From Congregibacter brevis (GTDB taxonomy: Bacteria > Pseudomonadota > Gammaproteobacteria > Pseudomonadales > Halieaceae), in contig NZ_CP136865.1 in assembly GCF_045689245.1 (NCBI RefSeq), positions 806,001 to 870,000 of the forward strand: a stretch of 64,000 nt of DNA, given 5' to 3'. The stretch's first letter is position 1. Each line of letters begins with the position of its first letter. The position numbers were made by a program, and so were the translations under genes. The notes under the pieces are model-generated. The model did not search any database and was not told the DNA's origin. It was given only the letters and a program-made list of their open reading frames with translations. Below are positions 1 to 9,148 of the stretch, one piece after another.

Positions 1-1
1 C

Positions 2-2347
2 GGCGCCTACGGTAACAGCTGGGATACCGGTATCGGTGAAATCGGTTTCGTAATCACTGGTAGCTACACGGAGCAGGAGTCAGTCTCTTTCCGCCCCAGA
101 ACGGACCGCGATAACCGCTCTTCGCCCCCAGGCGCTGATCCTGCGGAGTTCCTGGGTATCCAGTTCCTCGTTCAGGAGCAGGAAAACTTTGACTACGAGA
201 CCACCAACCTCGCTACCACCTTTGAGTGGAAGCCTAGTGACCGTCTCAAGTTTAGCTTCGACGCTATCATTAACGAGCAGGAACGCAGTCAGGACAGCTA
301 CCGTTTACAGGCTTCCGGCGTGAGCGCGTTTCGGAATGTGAGCATCCCAACGGCGTTTGAAACCGTCGACTTCGGTGTCGGCCCTGGTGTGTTCCCCGCA
401 GCCCTGCAGGGAACAATCGAGCCCGATCTCGCTCTTGATGATGATGACCCGAACCTTCGCTACTCTACGGATACCGGCTCTCGCGTTACGGATAGCAAAG
501 TGTTCTCTTTGGCTGGGGAATACACCGGTGATCGCTGGGTAGCTCGGGCCGAAATCGCCAGTACCACCAGCGATACAACTAACCCCAATCTCAGCACCAC
601 GCTGAACTTCATCAACCCCAATTGTCCGTTGGATGGCACGAGCAACGACAACTGCGTGCCTTTCCAATATGACTTGTCGGGTGGCACGCTGGCGTGGGGT
701 ATCAACCCGAATTCGCCCTTTGCGCCGTCGGCGGCTGATCTTGTGAATCCCGCGAATGTCGTACTGGATCAGGTGATCGTCGGTAACAACAGCACGGAGA
801 ATGAAGACAACGCGGTTCGTTTCGATTTCACATATAACTTCGATTGGAAAGCGCTAACGTCTGTGGATGTGGGTGTTCGCTACAACGAGTCTTCCAGCGT
901 GTTTAACAACATCGAGGATCGCATTGGTGGCTTTAGCCGTATGGTCGATAGCCCTAACGGTCTGTTGTTCGAGGAACTGTTGGTTCGTGGTCCCGACAAC
1001 TACGGTGATGCCGACAGCCGTACACTCTTCATTAGCGACTTCCTGCTTGTCGACCCAGACCGCTCCTTCTCGGATCCCGAGGGCGTCATCGAAATTCTGC
1101 AAAACGCAGTGATCGAGCACGACCCCGAGAGCCCAGACATTCTTGATCTGCAGTCGGACCAGAACCAGTTCTACGATGTGTCTGAAGAGACGACTGCTAT
1201 GTACGCCCAGGCAAACTTTGAGTTCGGTATCTTCCGAGGCAACCTGGGTTTCCGCTATATCGAGACGGACATCGACTCGGTGTCGTTTGGGCCGGAAGAT
1301 GCGAATGGTATGCGTCAGCTCCAGTCCACAAAGGGTAGCTACGACTTCATCCTACCGAGACTAAACATCGCGGCGGAAGTGGCTGATGGCGTGATTGTTC
1401 GACTGGGTTACGGTTCTGACATCCGTCGTCCAGACTTCAATGACCTCAACACGGCATTCACTTTCGACAATCAGGAGAACACCGCGGTCGCACTGGGTAA
1501 CCCAGGTCTTGAGCCTGAGGAAGTAGATTCCTTCGATATTTCTGCGGAGTGGTATTTCGCGGATGCTGCTCTGGCGAGCATCGGTTATTTCCGCAAGGAG
1601 CGCACCAACATCTTCGGTCAGGACTTCGAAGGTGCGGCGCTTCTGCCAAGTGATACCACACCTGGCGGCCTGGAGCGGGAGACCGATCCTACCTGCCCTG
1701 GCGGCGGTATCTACAACCCGACGGTAATACCGAACGTGCTGGGCGACCCCGACACTATGGGCCTCTGTGTTGACTTCACGCGTCCTGGCAACGATGCCGA
1801 GACTACGAAAGTCGACGGCATCGAGCTGCAGCTTCAGTACAGCCTCGCAGACTTTGAAGATCGTATTGGCTGGGCCTCTGGCTTCGGTGTGATCGCCAAC
1901 TACACGATGCAAGAGTTCAGCGGCGGTTCGGCGGAAGACTGCACCTCCGGTCGCGGTGAGCAGGTGCTCGGCGAAGTCTGTATTCCTCGAGGCTTGCTCG
2001 ACTTCTCTGAGGACGCTTATAACTTCACGCTGTTCTACGAGAAGTACGGCATCTCTGCCCGGATGCGTTACACCTGGCGCGAAGGATTCCGTACACAGGA
2101 CTTCGGTGGCGGCGCGAACACTAGTGGCAGCAGTACCTTCAGCTTCCCGGTCAACACACTAGATCGTGGTCAGTTGAACGCCAATGTCTCATACGCTTTC
2201 AACGACAACCTCAGCTTTATCCTCCAGGGCGTGAACCTCACGGAAGAGCGTATTGATCAGCGCTGTGTGAGTGAGACGGGTCCCCTCTGTTTCGTCGGTC
2301 TTCCAGACCGTCGTATTGTGATCGGCGCGAGCTACCGCTTTAACTAG
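2..2347 (+). CDS. TonB-dependent receptor, 3' part (5' end outside window)
   Basis: The frame is open from base 2 to the stop at 2345-2347, so this is the C-terminal ~781 residues of a larger outer-membrane receptor. It shows the alternating aromatic/polar strands of a 22-stranded barrel. Near the end is a typical last-strand region (LQGVNLTEE...RRIVIGASYRFN) closing on an aromatic-rich C-terminus, as in TonB receptors of the Caulobacter/Xanthomonas oligosaccharide type. The signal peptide, TonB box and plug are not in the window. Directly downstream are a terminator and an alginate catabolic cluster, so uptake of alginate oligosaccharides is the likely role; that is inferred from context only. 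Confidence 0.9.
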   Translation, partial: GAYGNSWDTGIGEIGFVITGSYTEQESVSFRPRTDRDNRSSPPGADPAEFLGIQFLVQEQENFDYETTNLATTFEWKPSDRLKFSFDAIINEQERSQDSYRLQASGVSAFRNVSIPTAFETVDFGVGPGVFPAALQGTIEPDLALDDDDPNLRYSTDTGSRVTDSKVFSLAGEYTGDRWVARAEIASTTSDTTNPNLSTTLNFINPNCPLDGTSNDNCVPFQYDLSGGTLAWGINPNSPFAPSAADLVNPANVVLDQVIVGNNSTENEDNAVRFDFTYNFDWKALTSVDVGVRYNESSSVFNNIEDRIGGFSRMVDSPNGLLFEELLVRGPDNYGDADSRTLFISDFLLVDPDRSFSDPEGVIEILQNAVIEHDPESPDILDLQSDQNQFYDVSEETTAMYAQANFEFGIFRGNLGFRYIETDIDSVSFGPEDANGMRQLQSTKGSYDFILPRLNIAAEVADGVIVRLGYGSDIRRPDFNDLNTAFTFDNQENTAVALGNPGLEPEEVDSFDISAEWYFADAALASIGYFRKERTNIFGQDFEGAALLPSDTTPGGLERETDPTCPGGGIYNPTVIPNVLGDPDTMGLCVDFTRPGNDAETTKVDGIELQLQYSLADFEDRIGWASGFGVIANYTMQEFSGGSAEDCTSGRGEQVLGEVCIPRGLLDFSEDAYNFTLFYEKYGISARMRYTWREGFRTQDFGGGANTSGSSTFSFPVNTLDRGQLNANVSYAFNDNLSFILQGVNLTEERIDQRCVSETGPLCFVGLPDRRIVIGASYRFN

Positions 2348-2357
2348 TAGGGTGTTT

Positions 2358-2394
2358 GTCCCGATACCCCCTCCAGGGGTATCGGGACTCTTTT
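2358..2394 (+). terminator. Rho-independent terminator after the TonB receptor
   Basis: A perfect 13-bp stem (GTCCCGATACCCC pairing with GGGGTATCGGGAC, 2358-2370 and 2376-2388) with a 5-nt loop, followed by a T-rich tract. It lies 10 nt after the receptor stop and should separate receptor transcription from the genes downstream. Confidence 0.9.
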
Positions 2395-2447
2395 CATCAT
2401 ATTTGTTCCTTCCGTTTCACCCGAGCGTGAATGAGGATCGGTAGCTT

Positions 2448-3287
2448 ATGCTTTGTAATGAAGGCGTCTCTGTTGACGTCGATGAAGAGGCCACGACCTT
2501 GAATGCGATTTCCCAGCGCCTGGTCAGTGCACGTCTGGATGCTCGACCTCTTAGTGACTATCCCGGGAATCTGCCGGTAAATCTGGAATCCGCCTACAGA
2601 ATTCAATCTCTCTCCATCAGTGTATGGCCAGATGAGGTTAGTGGCTGGAAAGTCGGAGGCGTACCGCAGGCCTTTCAGGACAAGTTCGGCGCCGAGCGTT
2701 TGTCCGGCCCCATCTTCAGGGCAGCGACACAGTCGGTGGAAGAGGGAGGGACGATCTCCATGTCCGTCTTTCGCGGCGGCTTTGCGGCTATTGAGGCCGA
2801 GTTTATTGCTGAATTTGCGGTATCGATCGCACCTGGTGAGATTGATCAGTCAGCGACAGACATCATCGATCTTGTGTCTACGGTCTATATCGGGGCCGAG
2901 ACTGCGAGTAGCCCCATGGCGGAGATCAATCGATTGGGCCCCGTAGCGATAATTTCTGACTTCGGAAACAACGCGGGACTGGTGATCGGGCCAAAGGTTG
3001 AGAATTGGCGGGATCGTTTGGCAGAGCAAATTACCATTGCTGTGACTGTTGATGGTGAGCAGGTGGGCACCATTACGACCGCGATGAAAGAGGGAATGCT
3101 TGCGGCAGTCAGCTTTCTCATCGAATTATGCGCGGAGCGAGGTATCCATATTCCCGCGGGCACATTGGTTTCTTGCGGGGCATTAAGCGGTATCCATGAT
3201 GTGCAAGTCGGCGATCTAGCGCAGGTACATTTCGATGGGCTTGGGACTTTCGGTGTTCAATTCACAGAACGACGGCCAGCAGTGTAG
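2448..3287 (+). CDS. FAH-superfamily 2-keto-4-pentenoate hydratase-like protein
   Basis: A 279-aa protein of the fumarylacetoacetate hydrolase / MhpD (2-oxopent-4-enoate hydratase) family. A GWKVG segment lies at residues 66-70 and a metal-ligand-like ExE pair at E116/E118 (IEAEF), with a conserved C-terminal SCGALSG-like turn. The length matches MhpD/HpaH hydratases (about 260-280 aa). The start at 2448 has a GAGG-type ribosome site about 12 nt upstream. These enzymes act on small 2-keto acids with a divalent metal. In an alginate locus the substrate might be a keto-acid derived from unsaturated uronate, but the sequence does not show this. Confidence 0.8.
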   Translation: MLCNEGVSVDVDEEATTLNAISQRLVSARLDARPLSDYPGNLPVNLESAYRIQSLSISVWPDEVSGWKVGGVPQAFQDKFGAERLSGPIFRAATQSVEEGGTISMSVFRGGFAAIEAEFIAEFAVSIAPGEIDQSATDIIDLVSTVYIGAETASSPMAEINRLGPVAIISDFGNNAGLVIGPKVENWRDRLAEQITIAVTVDGEQVGTITTAMKEGMLAAVSFLIELCAERGIHIPAGTLVSCGALSGIHDVQVGDLAQVHFDGLGTFGVQFTERRPAV

Positions 3288-3322
3288 GCTTCGCCTGTTT
3301 ATTTATATATGCGGAGAACAGC

Positions 3323-4414
3323 GTGGCGCGCAGTAATAGAAAGCCGGAAGTGGATTATGCCGCGGCGGCAAAGCGATGGGCCGAAAGTAACTCTAGTGGG
3401 CGTAAACCCACCATGCAGGACGTTGCTCATCTTGCAGGCGTCTCCAAAAAGACCATCTCGCGGATCATTAATGATTCGCCGTCGGTCAACGAAGTCACGC
3501 GCAGAGGGATTCAGCAGCTCATTCGGGAGATTGGCTATCGCCCTGATCCTCAAGCGCGGGGGCTCGCTTCAAAAAGGTCCTTTTTGGTGGGGCTGATTAC
3601 GGACAACCCGACGCCCCAGTACGTAGTCAACATTCAGCACGGCATTCTCGATGTGTTGCGTCAGACAGGCTACGAATTGGTGGTTCATCCCTGTGATCGA
3701 AAGAGTGATTCGTTTTTGGAGGACGCCAAGCGATTCATCGAAGTGCAAAAGCTTTACGGCGTGATCTTGACGCCGTCGGTCTCGGAAGACGAGCGGCTGG
3801 CTGAAGAATTGAGGGAGCTTGGTTGTGCCTATATTCGGATCGCATCCATCGCGCTGGACATGGAAAGCCGGATGATCGTCACCAACGATCGTGAGGGCGG
3901 TAAGGCTGCTGCTCGGCATCTCGCCAAGCTCGGCCATACCCGCATCGCCTGTGTGACCGGTCGACGAAGCTTCCGATCTTCCACCGAGCGCATAGCCGGT
4001 TTCGAGGAAGGGCTGGCTGAGCACGGTTTGAGCGTGCTTCCTGAGTACATGCTCGGTGGTGATTACACTTTCGAATCCGGGCTTGCGTTGGGTGCGGACC
4101 TGCTCGACTTGGATCCACCGCCTACGGCGGTGTTTGCGGCAAACGATGAAATGGCAGCAGGCATTCTGCAGGCGTTACATGTGGCCGGACGTACGCCGCC
4201 AGACTCGCTCTCGGTGGTTGGCTTTGATGACTTCGAGACGGCGACCCGCGTGTGGCCAAGGCTGACGACCGCTAGAACACCGGCACGAAAGATTGGTCGG
4301 CTCGCCGCAGAGCGGCTCTTTGAGTTTTATGACGGTGATCGGGAGATCGTCGCCGAGAACGAAACAATACCAGAACTAGTCGAGCGAGATTCGACGCGTC
4401 GTCCCAGTCACTGA
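3323..4414 (+). CDS. LacI-family transcriptional regulator
   Basis: 363 aa, GTG start. The N-terminal LacI-type helix-turn-helix lies at residues 31-51 (TMQDVAHLAGVSKKTISRII), after an unusually long ~28-residue N-terminal extension. A periplasmic-binding-protein-like effector domain follows (e.g. FAANDEMAAGILQAL, GFDDFE). Position between the receptor/hydratase and the transporter and catabolic genes suggests it is the local regulator of the alginate cluster, with a uronate or KDG-type inducer; the effector is inferred. I could not identify a clear operator palindrome. Confidence 0.92.
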   Translation: MARSNRKPEVDYAAAAKRWAESNSSGRKPTMQDVAHLAGVSKKTISRIINDSPSVNEVTRRGIQQLIREIGYRPDPQARGLASKRSFLVGLITDNPTPQYVVNIQHGILDVLRQTGYELVVHPCDRKSDSFLEDAKRFIEVQKLYGVILTPSVSEDERLAEELRELGCAYIRIASIALDMESRMIVTNDREGGKAAARHLAKLGHTRIACVTGRRSFRSSTERIAGFEEGLAEHGLSVLPEYMLGGDYTFESGLALGADLLDLDPPPTAVFAANDEMAAGILQALHVAGRTPPDSLSVVGFDDFETATRVWPRLTTARTPARKIGRLAAERLFEFYDGDREIVAENETIPELVERDSTRRPSH

Positions 4415-4507
4415 ACTCCTCTGTTGTAGAGCGGGATTAGTCTGGGCCTGAAATAGCGAGTTAATCGCGGAGCACGTTTTCGCGAGACGAAACCCGGGAG
4501 TGGATTG

Positions 4508-5266
4508 ATGGATCAGCCGTTTGATCTGAGCGGTAAAACCGCTGTTGTAACTGGTGCCAATACGGGGTTGGGTCAGGCGATTGCGGTCGCGTTGGCGAAG
4601 GCCGGAGCTCGCACCGCCCTCGTAGGGCGTTCAGCGCCTGACGAAACGGTCGCCAGGATCGAACACGTAGGTGGCGAGGCGGCCGTTGTCATGGCCGACC
4701 TAAGCCGCGGCGAAGTGGCCTCGGAGGTCATTGCAAAGTCAGAGTCGGCACTAGGCCCCGTCGACATCCTGGTAAACAATGCAGGGATAATCCGACGTGA
4801 GGATGCCCTCGAGTTCTCGGAATCTGACTGGGATGACGTGATGGCAACCAACCTCAAGGTGCCGTTCTTTTTGGCGCAGGCTGCGGCCCGATCAATGGCT
4901 GCGGGCAAGCGTCCCGGCAAAATTATTAATATCGCGTCTTTGCTGTCACTACAGGGCGGTATTCGCGTCGCGTCATACACAGCGAGCAAAAGCGGCTTGG
5001 CGGGTCTGACTCGATTGCTGGCTAACGAGTGGGCGTCCATGGGCATAAATGTGAACGCCATCGTTCCGGGGTACTTCGCCACCAATAACACGGCGGCCCT
5101 TCAGGCTGATGAGCAACGTAATCGCCAGATTCTGGAGCGAATTCCTGCTGGACGCTGGGGAGATCCCGATGATCTAGGCGGCGCAGCGGTTTTCCTTGCC
5201 TCGCGCGCTTCGGATTATGTGCATGGCACTCTCATCCCCGTTGACGGGGGATGGATGGGTCGATGA
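4508..5266 (+). CDS. SDR oxidoreductase, KduD/2-deoxy-gluconate dehydrogenase-like
   Basis: 252 aa from ATG 4508 (a TTG at 4505 immediately precedes it; GGGAG lies upstream). Classical short-chain dehydrogenase: Rossmann TGANTGLG at 15-22, NNAG at 90-93, catalytic Ser144, Tyr157-xxx-Lys161 (YTASK), and a C-terminal PVDGGWMGR typical of KduD. KduD-type enzymes interconvert 2-keto-3-deoxygluconate and the diketo form with NAD(P)H. Here it could equally be one of the DEH reductases of alginate breakdown, and substrate direction cannot be read from sequence. Its stop overlaps the next gene (ATGA), so it is the first gene of the transporter operon. Confidence 0.87.
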   Translation: MDQPFDLSGKTAVVTGANTGLGQAIAVALAKAGARTALVGRSAPDETVARIEHVGGEAAVVMADLSRGEVASEVIAKSESALGPVDILVNNAGIIRREDALEFSESDWDDVMATNLKVPFFLAQAAARSMAAGKRPGKIINIASLLSLQGGIRVASYTASKSGLAGLTRLLANEWASMGINVNAIVPGYFATNNTAALQADEQRNRQILERIPAGRWGDPDDLGGAAVFLASRASDYVHGTLIPVDGGWMGR

Positions 5267-6261
5267 TCCGCCGACGGAGTCTGTTGCTGGCCCCGCTATT
5301 GCTCTCTGCATGTGCTGAGCGCAAGGGCGCGCGGCCCCTATTTGCCGCGGACTCGCAGCCCGATAGCTACCCGACGACCCAAGGGCTGTTTGCTATTGAT
5401 CGCCTACTCAATGAGCGTACCAATGGTGAGATGCGTGTGCGCGTTTATCCAGGTGGTCAGTTAGGCGCCGAGAAAGACACACTCGAAATCGCCGTCTTCG
5501 GCGGTCTTGATCTGACGCGGGTCAATCTCGGGCCGCTTACATCTGTGGTGCCAATTACCTCGGTGCTCGCCCTGCCGTTCCTTTTCGCATCCATTGAACA
5601 TGCCCGGGCGACCTTCGATGGTCAGACGGGGCGACGTATCCTCGATGCCATGATGCCGTATGGCCTTCGGGGTATGTGCTTCTACGATTCCGGGGCCAGA
5701 TCCTTCTACAACACCCAGCGTGAGATTCGCTCTCCCGAGGACATGGCCGGGATGAAGATTCGCGTGACCAATTCGGACATCTATGTGGCGATGGTCGAAG
5801 CTCTGGGGGCGAACCCCACACCCATTCCCTTCGGGGAGGTGTATCAGGCGCTCATTCAGGGCGTGGTAGATGGGGCTGAAAACAACTACCCCTCTTATGA
5901 GGGTACCCGGCACTTTGAGGCGGCCGGTCACTACAGCCTGACACGTCACGTAATGGCGCCTGAAGTGCTGGTGGCATCACGTCGGAGCTGGGACAAGATG
6001 ACGGCAGAAGAGCAGGGCTACCTGCAGTCAGCGGCTACCGAGTCAGTGCCGATCATGCGGGAGCTGTGGGATACACGAGTGGCGAAATCGCGGCAGCGTG
6101 TCCTCGATCACGGCGTAAGTATTGTAGAGAACGTTGATCAAGCAGCGTTTGCCGAGCGGATGTCGCCGGTCTGGGATCGCTTTGTGACCACGCCGGAAAT
6201 GCGGGCGATCGTTAACGATGTCTCCTCGACGCGAGCTGCGTTTGGAGGTGCGAGTGGCTAA
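5263..6261 (+). CDS. dctP: TRAP transporter substrate-binding lipoprotein (DctP family)
   Basis: From ATG 5263, overlapping the upstream stop as ATGA, the protein is 332 aa and begins MIRRRSLLLAPLLLSAC. This is a lipoprotein signal with lipobox LSAC and acylated Cys17. An alternative start at 5251 would only add four residues. The remainder is a DctP-type solute receptor (PGGQLGAEKDTLEIAVFGGLD; DMAGMKIRVTNSDIY; PIPFGEVYQALIQGVVDGAENN). TRAP receptors bind acid sugars and organic acids and deliver them to the DctQM permease encoded next. In this locus the ligand is likely an (unsaturated) uronate. A lipidated rather than soluble DctP is less usual in Gram-negatives. Confidence 0.92.
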   Translation: MIRRRSLLLAPLLLSACAERKGARPLFAADSQPDSYPTTQGLFAIDRLLNERTNGEMRVRVYPGGQLGAEKDTLEIAVFGGLDLTRVNLGPLTSVVPITSVLALPFLFASIEHARATFDGQTGRRILDAMMPYGLRGMCFYDSGARSFYNTQREIRSPEDMAGMKIRVTNSDIYVAMVEALGANPTPIPFGEVYQALIQGVVDGAENNYPSYEGTRHFEAAGHYSLTRHVMAPEVLVASRRSWDKMTAEEQGYLQSAATESVPIMRELWDTRVAKSRQRVLDHGVSIVENVDQAAFAERMSPVWDRFVTTPEMRAIVNDVSSTRAAFGGASG

Positions 6262-6751
6262 CGCGGCGGAAGAATTCAGCGGGAAAATCAGCCTGCTCTC
6301 CAAGTGGGTGGCTAGTGTCGGTCTTCTTCTGATGACGGCAATCATTGTGGTTCAGGTGTTTTCCCGGTACGTACTGAACAGCAGCCCGGTGTGGGCTGAA
6401 CAGGCGGCGCTGCTCTTGATGATCTGGTACGTGTTTATTGCGGCCGCAGCTGGGGTGAGAGAGGGCTTCCACATCCGAATCGCGGTGATAGCTAATTCCC
6501 TGCCAGAGGGGCTACAGCGGTGGGTGCGATTTCTGACCCATTTACTCGTTCTTCTGTTCGGGATTGCTATGGCAGTGTTTGGTGCTCAACTGGCCGGGGC
6601 GACGTGGGAGCACGTCATACCGACGCTGGGTGTGTCCCGGGGACTAGCTTATATCCCCATCTCTATTTCAGGTGTGCTAATTGTCGGGTTTTCGGCGGAG
6701 CAGTTGCTCGCTGACCTGCGCTCAAAGGAAGTGGGGCCCCTATGGAACTAG
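6254..6751 (+). CDS. dctQ: TRAP transporter small permease (DctQ family)
   Basis: Four hydrophobic segments make this the small TRAP membrane subunit (WVASVGLLLMTAIIVVQVFSRYV; AALLLMIWYVFIAAAAGV with the conserved region before GFHIRI; a third and a fourth helix). GTG 6254 is preferred because GGAGG lies 8 nt upstream at about 6242-6246. ATG 6218, 12 codons earlier, would overlap dctP by 44 nt. It overlaps dctP by 8 nt and dctM by 10 nt, so the three subunits are probably translationally coupled. Confidence 0.9.
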   Translation: MANAAEEFSGKISLLSKWVASVGLLLMTAIIVVQVFSRYVLNSSPVWAEQAALLLMIWYVFIAAAAGVREGFHIRIAVIANSLPEGLQRWVRFLTHLLVLLFGIAMAVFGAQLAGATWEHVIPTLGVSRGLAYIPISISGVLIVGFSAEQLLADLRSKEVGPLWN

Positions 6752-8022
6752 CGCTACTCATCGGAGTTCTGCTCCTGCTTCTGGTGATGGGTTTGCCAGT
6801 GGCGTTCGCGTTGGGGACTGCATCACTCCTGACTTTCTATGTTCTCGATATCCCCTTGATCGTTGCATTTCAGCGCATGGCCGCAAGTATGAATATCTTT
6901 GCACTCATGGCGATCCCGTTTTTTGTCTTTGCGGGCGATCTAATGCACCGAGCGGGAATTGCCGAGCGTTTGATTCGTGTTGCCGATGCGGCCCTTGGGC
7001 AGCGCCGCGGTGGATTAGGCCAGGTGGGTGTCGGTGCTTCCATGATGTTTGGTGCGGTGTCGGGATCGGCCATCGCCAGTGTGTCTGCCATCGGCTCAAC
7101 GCTTGGCCCAATGATGCGCGAAAAGGGCTATGACCCGGATTATGTGGTGAATGTTTCGGCGACGTCGGCGGTGACGGGGCTGCTTATTCCACCGTCCCAC
7201 AATATGATCATCTACGCTGCGGCAGCGGGTGTGAGTATCTCGCTAGCCGATCTGTTCCTCGCGGGTATTGTGCCCGGTGTGCTTACAGGCCTGCTCCTGA
7301 TGTTTTCGGCCTATCTTGTGGCCCGCAAAAGAAATTATCCGAAAGGCGAGTTCCCCGGTTGGAGGGCCTTTGCAATTTCATTTGCTGGCGCTATCCCAGG
7401 ATTGCTATCCGCCGGCATCGTGGTCGTTGGTGTTCTGTCCGGCGTGTTCACACCCACAGAGTCTGCCGGGATCGCGGTGGTGTATACCATCGTTGTCGCG
7501 CTCTTCGTTTACCGCTCTCTCACCTGGGAGCGCTTTTTCGCAGCAACGACCGCGTCTGTGCGAACCACGGCGATGGTGATGATCATCATTGGTGCCGCAG
7601 GCGCTTTTGGCTGGCTGCTTGCACTCCTGCAGGCGCCTGCGCAGCTGGCGGATCTCCTTCGTGGGATTACGGAAAACCCGTTGCTGCTTTTGCTGCTGAT
7701 TAATCTGGTGTTGCTGCTTCTTGGTACCTTTATGGATATGGCGCCCCTGATCATCATTACGACGCCAATTTTCCTGCCCATGGCGACCGATCTGGGTATG
7801 GATCCCGTGCATTTCGGGACCATGCTGCTCCTGAACCTCGGTATTGGTCTGGTGACCCCGCCCGTTGGAGCGGTGCTCTTTGTGGGCTGCGCGATCGGGA
7901 AGATTCCAATAGAACAAACGGTAAAGACCATCTGGCCTTTTTACGGTGCGTTATTGTTCGCGCTAATCGCAGTGATCTACATACCAGGTCTTTCCCTCTG
8001 GCTTCCAGGGCTACTCAATTGA
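6742..8022 (+). CDS. dctM: TRAP transporter large permease (DctM family)
   Basis: 426 aa, about 12 membrane segments. It carries TRAP large-subunit signatures: AIPFFVFAGDLMHRAGIAERLIRVADA near residue 55, GAVSGSAIASVSAIGSTLGPMM near 110, and GLVTPPVGAVLFVGCAIGKIPIEQ near 370. This is the ion-motive transport subunit (usually Na+-coupled) working with DctQ and the lipidated DctP. It starts inside the last codons of dctQ. Confidence 0.95.
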   Translation: MELALLIGVLLLLLVMGLPVAFALGTASLLTFYVLDIPLIVAFQRMAASMNIFALMAIPFFVFAGDLMHRAGIAERLIRVADAALGQRRGGLGQVGVGASMMFGAVSGSAIASVSAIGSTLGPMMREKGYDPDYVVNVSATSAVTGLLIPPSHNMIIYAAAAGVSISLADLFLAGIVPGVLTGLLLMFSAYLVARKRNYPKGEFPGWRAFAISFAGAIPGLLSAGIVVVGVLSGVFTPTESAGIAVVYTIVVALFVYRSLTWERFFAATTASVRTTAMVMIIIGAAGAFGWLLALLQAPAQLADLLRGITENPLLLLLLINLVLLLLGTFMDMAPLIIITTPIFLPMATDLGMDPVHFGTMLLLNLGIGLVTPPVGAVLFVGCAIGKIPIEQTVKTIWPFYGALLFALIAVIYIPGLSLWLPGLLN

Positions 8023-8118
8023 GCAACTTCAACCAGTCGTTGTGCGTGATCCGACAGAACTCGAAATCTCTCGATTCTGGCGTTGCTTCCCGTGCTGTAT
8101 TTGTGAGGATAGTTAGAC

Positions 8119-9033
8119 GTGGCTAAGGTCAGCGTGTTCGGCGAGCCGCTTTTGGAGATCGCCTCCCAGACGGCAGGACAGGTCCTCGGGCCATCGGTGC
8201 TTGGGGTTGCGGGAGACACGCTCAATACCGCGGTTTATCTCTCTCGTCTCGGTCACGATGTCAGTTTTATCACCGCGCTTGGCACAGATGCTTATTCGGA
8301 CGCGCTGCTCGGTCGACTCGCAGACGAAGGCATCTCTGTGGCGTGTGTAGGACGTCACCCCTCTCGAATGCCGGGGCTGTATGCCATTCGGACCGATGAA
8401 TCCGGTGAACGCTACTTCGTCTACTGGCGCGATACGTCCGCGGCGCGTGCATTCTTCGATCTTGATGATGCCGACGCGCTTATCGAGTCCGCGGTGTCGT
8501 CAGACCTCTTTTACTTTTCCGGCATCTCCATGGCCATTTTGTCCGGGGCTGATCGCGAACGGCTGTTAAGTGTCGCTCGTCGCTGTCAGGGCGCTGTGGC
8601 CTTCGATGGTAATTACCGTCCTTACGGGTGGAGTTCCATCGATGAGGCGCGTCGTTATCTTGAGCAGGTGGGGGAGGTCGCCTCTATCGTTATGCCCACT
8701 AGTGAAGACGATGACGCACTATTTGGAGCCGCTGAGCCGTTGGCTCACGGCAAACGCTGGCGTTCTTATGGTGTCGATACCGTGGTTGTTAAGAACGGTC
8801 CCGACGGCGCCTGGCTCATTGATGGGATGGGCGAGGTGACTCACGCGCAGGTCGACGAAGTTATTCAGCCGCTCGACACCACAGGAGCGGGCGACAGTTT
8901 CAATGCGGCGTTTCTTGCTGCGCACCTGCATGGCGAGTCCCTGGCCGATGCCGCTCGAGCGGGAAACCGGTTAGCCGCTCGCGTCATTCAGGAAAGAGGG
9001 GCTTTGATACCTCTTACGAGCATGCCCGGATAA
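8119..9033 (+). CDS. kdgK: 2-keto-3-deoxygluconate kinase, PfkB family
   Basis: 304 aa, GTG start with GAGG upstream (about 8104). PfkB/ribokinase fold: N-terminal VSVFGEPLLE, then the C-terminal ATP-binding signature DTTGAGDSFNAAF at 253-265 with catalytic Asp259. It would phosphorylate 2-keto-3-deoxygluconate, the product of DEH reduction, to KDPG in the cytoplasm, feeding the lower Entner-Doudoroff step. The upstream TRAP genes and downstream alginate lyase support KDG as substrate over other sugars. Confidence 0.87.
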   Translation: MAKVSVFGEPLLEIASQTAGQVLGPSVLGVAGDTLNTAVYLSRLGHDVSFITALGTDAYSDALLGRLADEGISVACVGRHPSRMPGLYAIRTDESGERYFVYWRDTSAARAFFDLDDADALIESAVSSDLFYFSGISMAILSGADRERLLSVARRCQGAVAFDGNYRPYGWSSIDEARRYLEQVGEVASIVMPTSEDDDALFGAAEPLAHGKRWRSYGVDTVVVKNGPDGAWLIDGMGEVTHAQVDEVIQPLDTTGAGDSFNAAFLAAHLHGESLADAARAGNRLAARVIQERGALIPLTSMPG

Positions 9034-9148
9034 TCCTATGAAAAGAAATGGCCTTGTTGTGAATTACCGTGAAAACCATCGTTTCCCTAAAAGTCAGCTC
9101 GTCGGCGTAGCGGGGACAGGGCTGCCTCACCGCCATGCGGGCGCACTG

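Noticed and set aside
9038..9148. Upstream start for the PL6 lyase
   Set aside because: The first 37 codons have no conserved features and would bury the signal peptide; ATG 9149 fits export.
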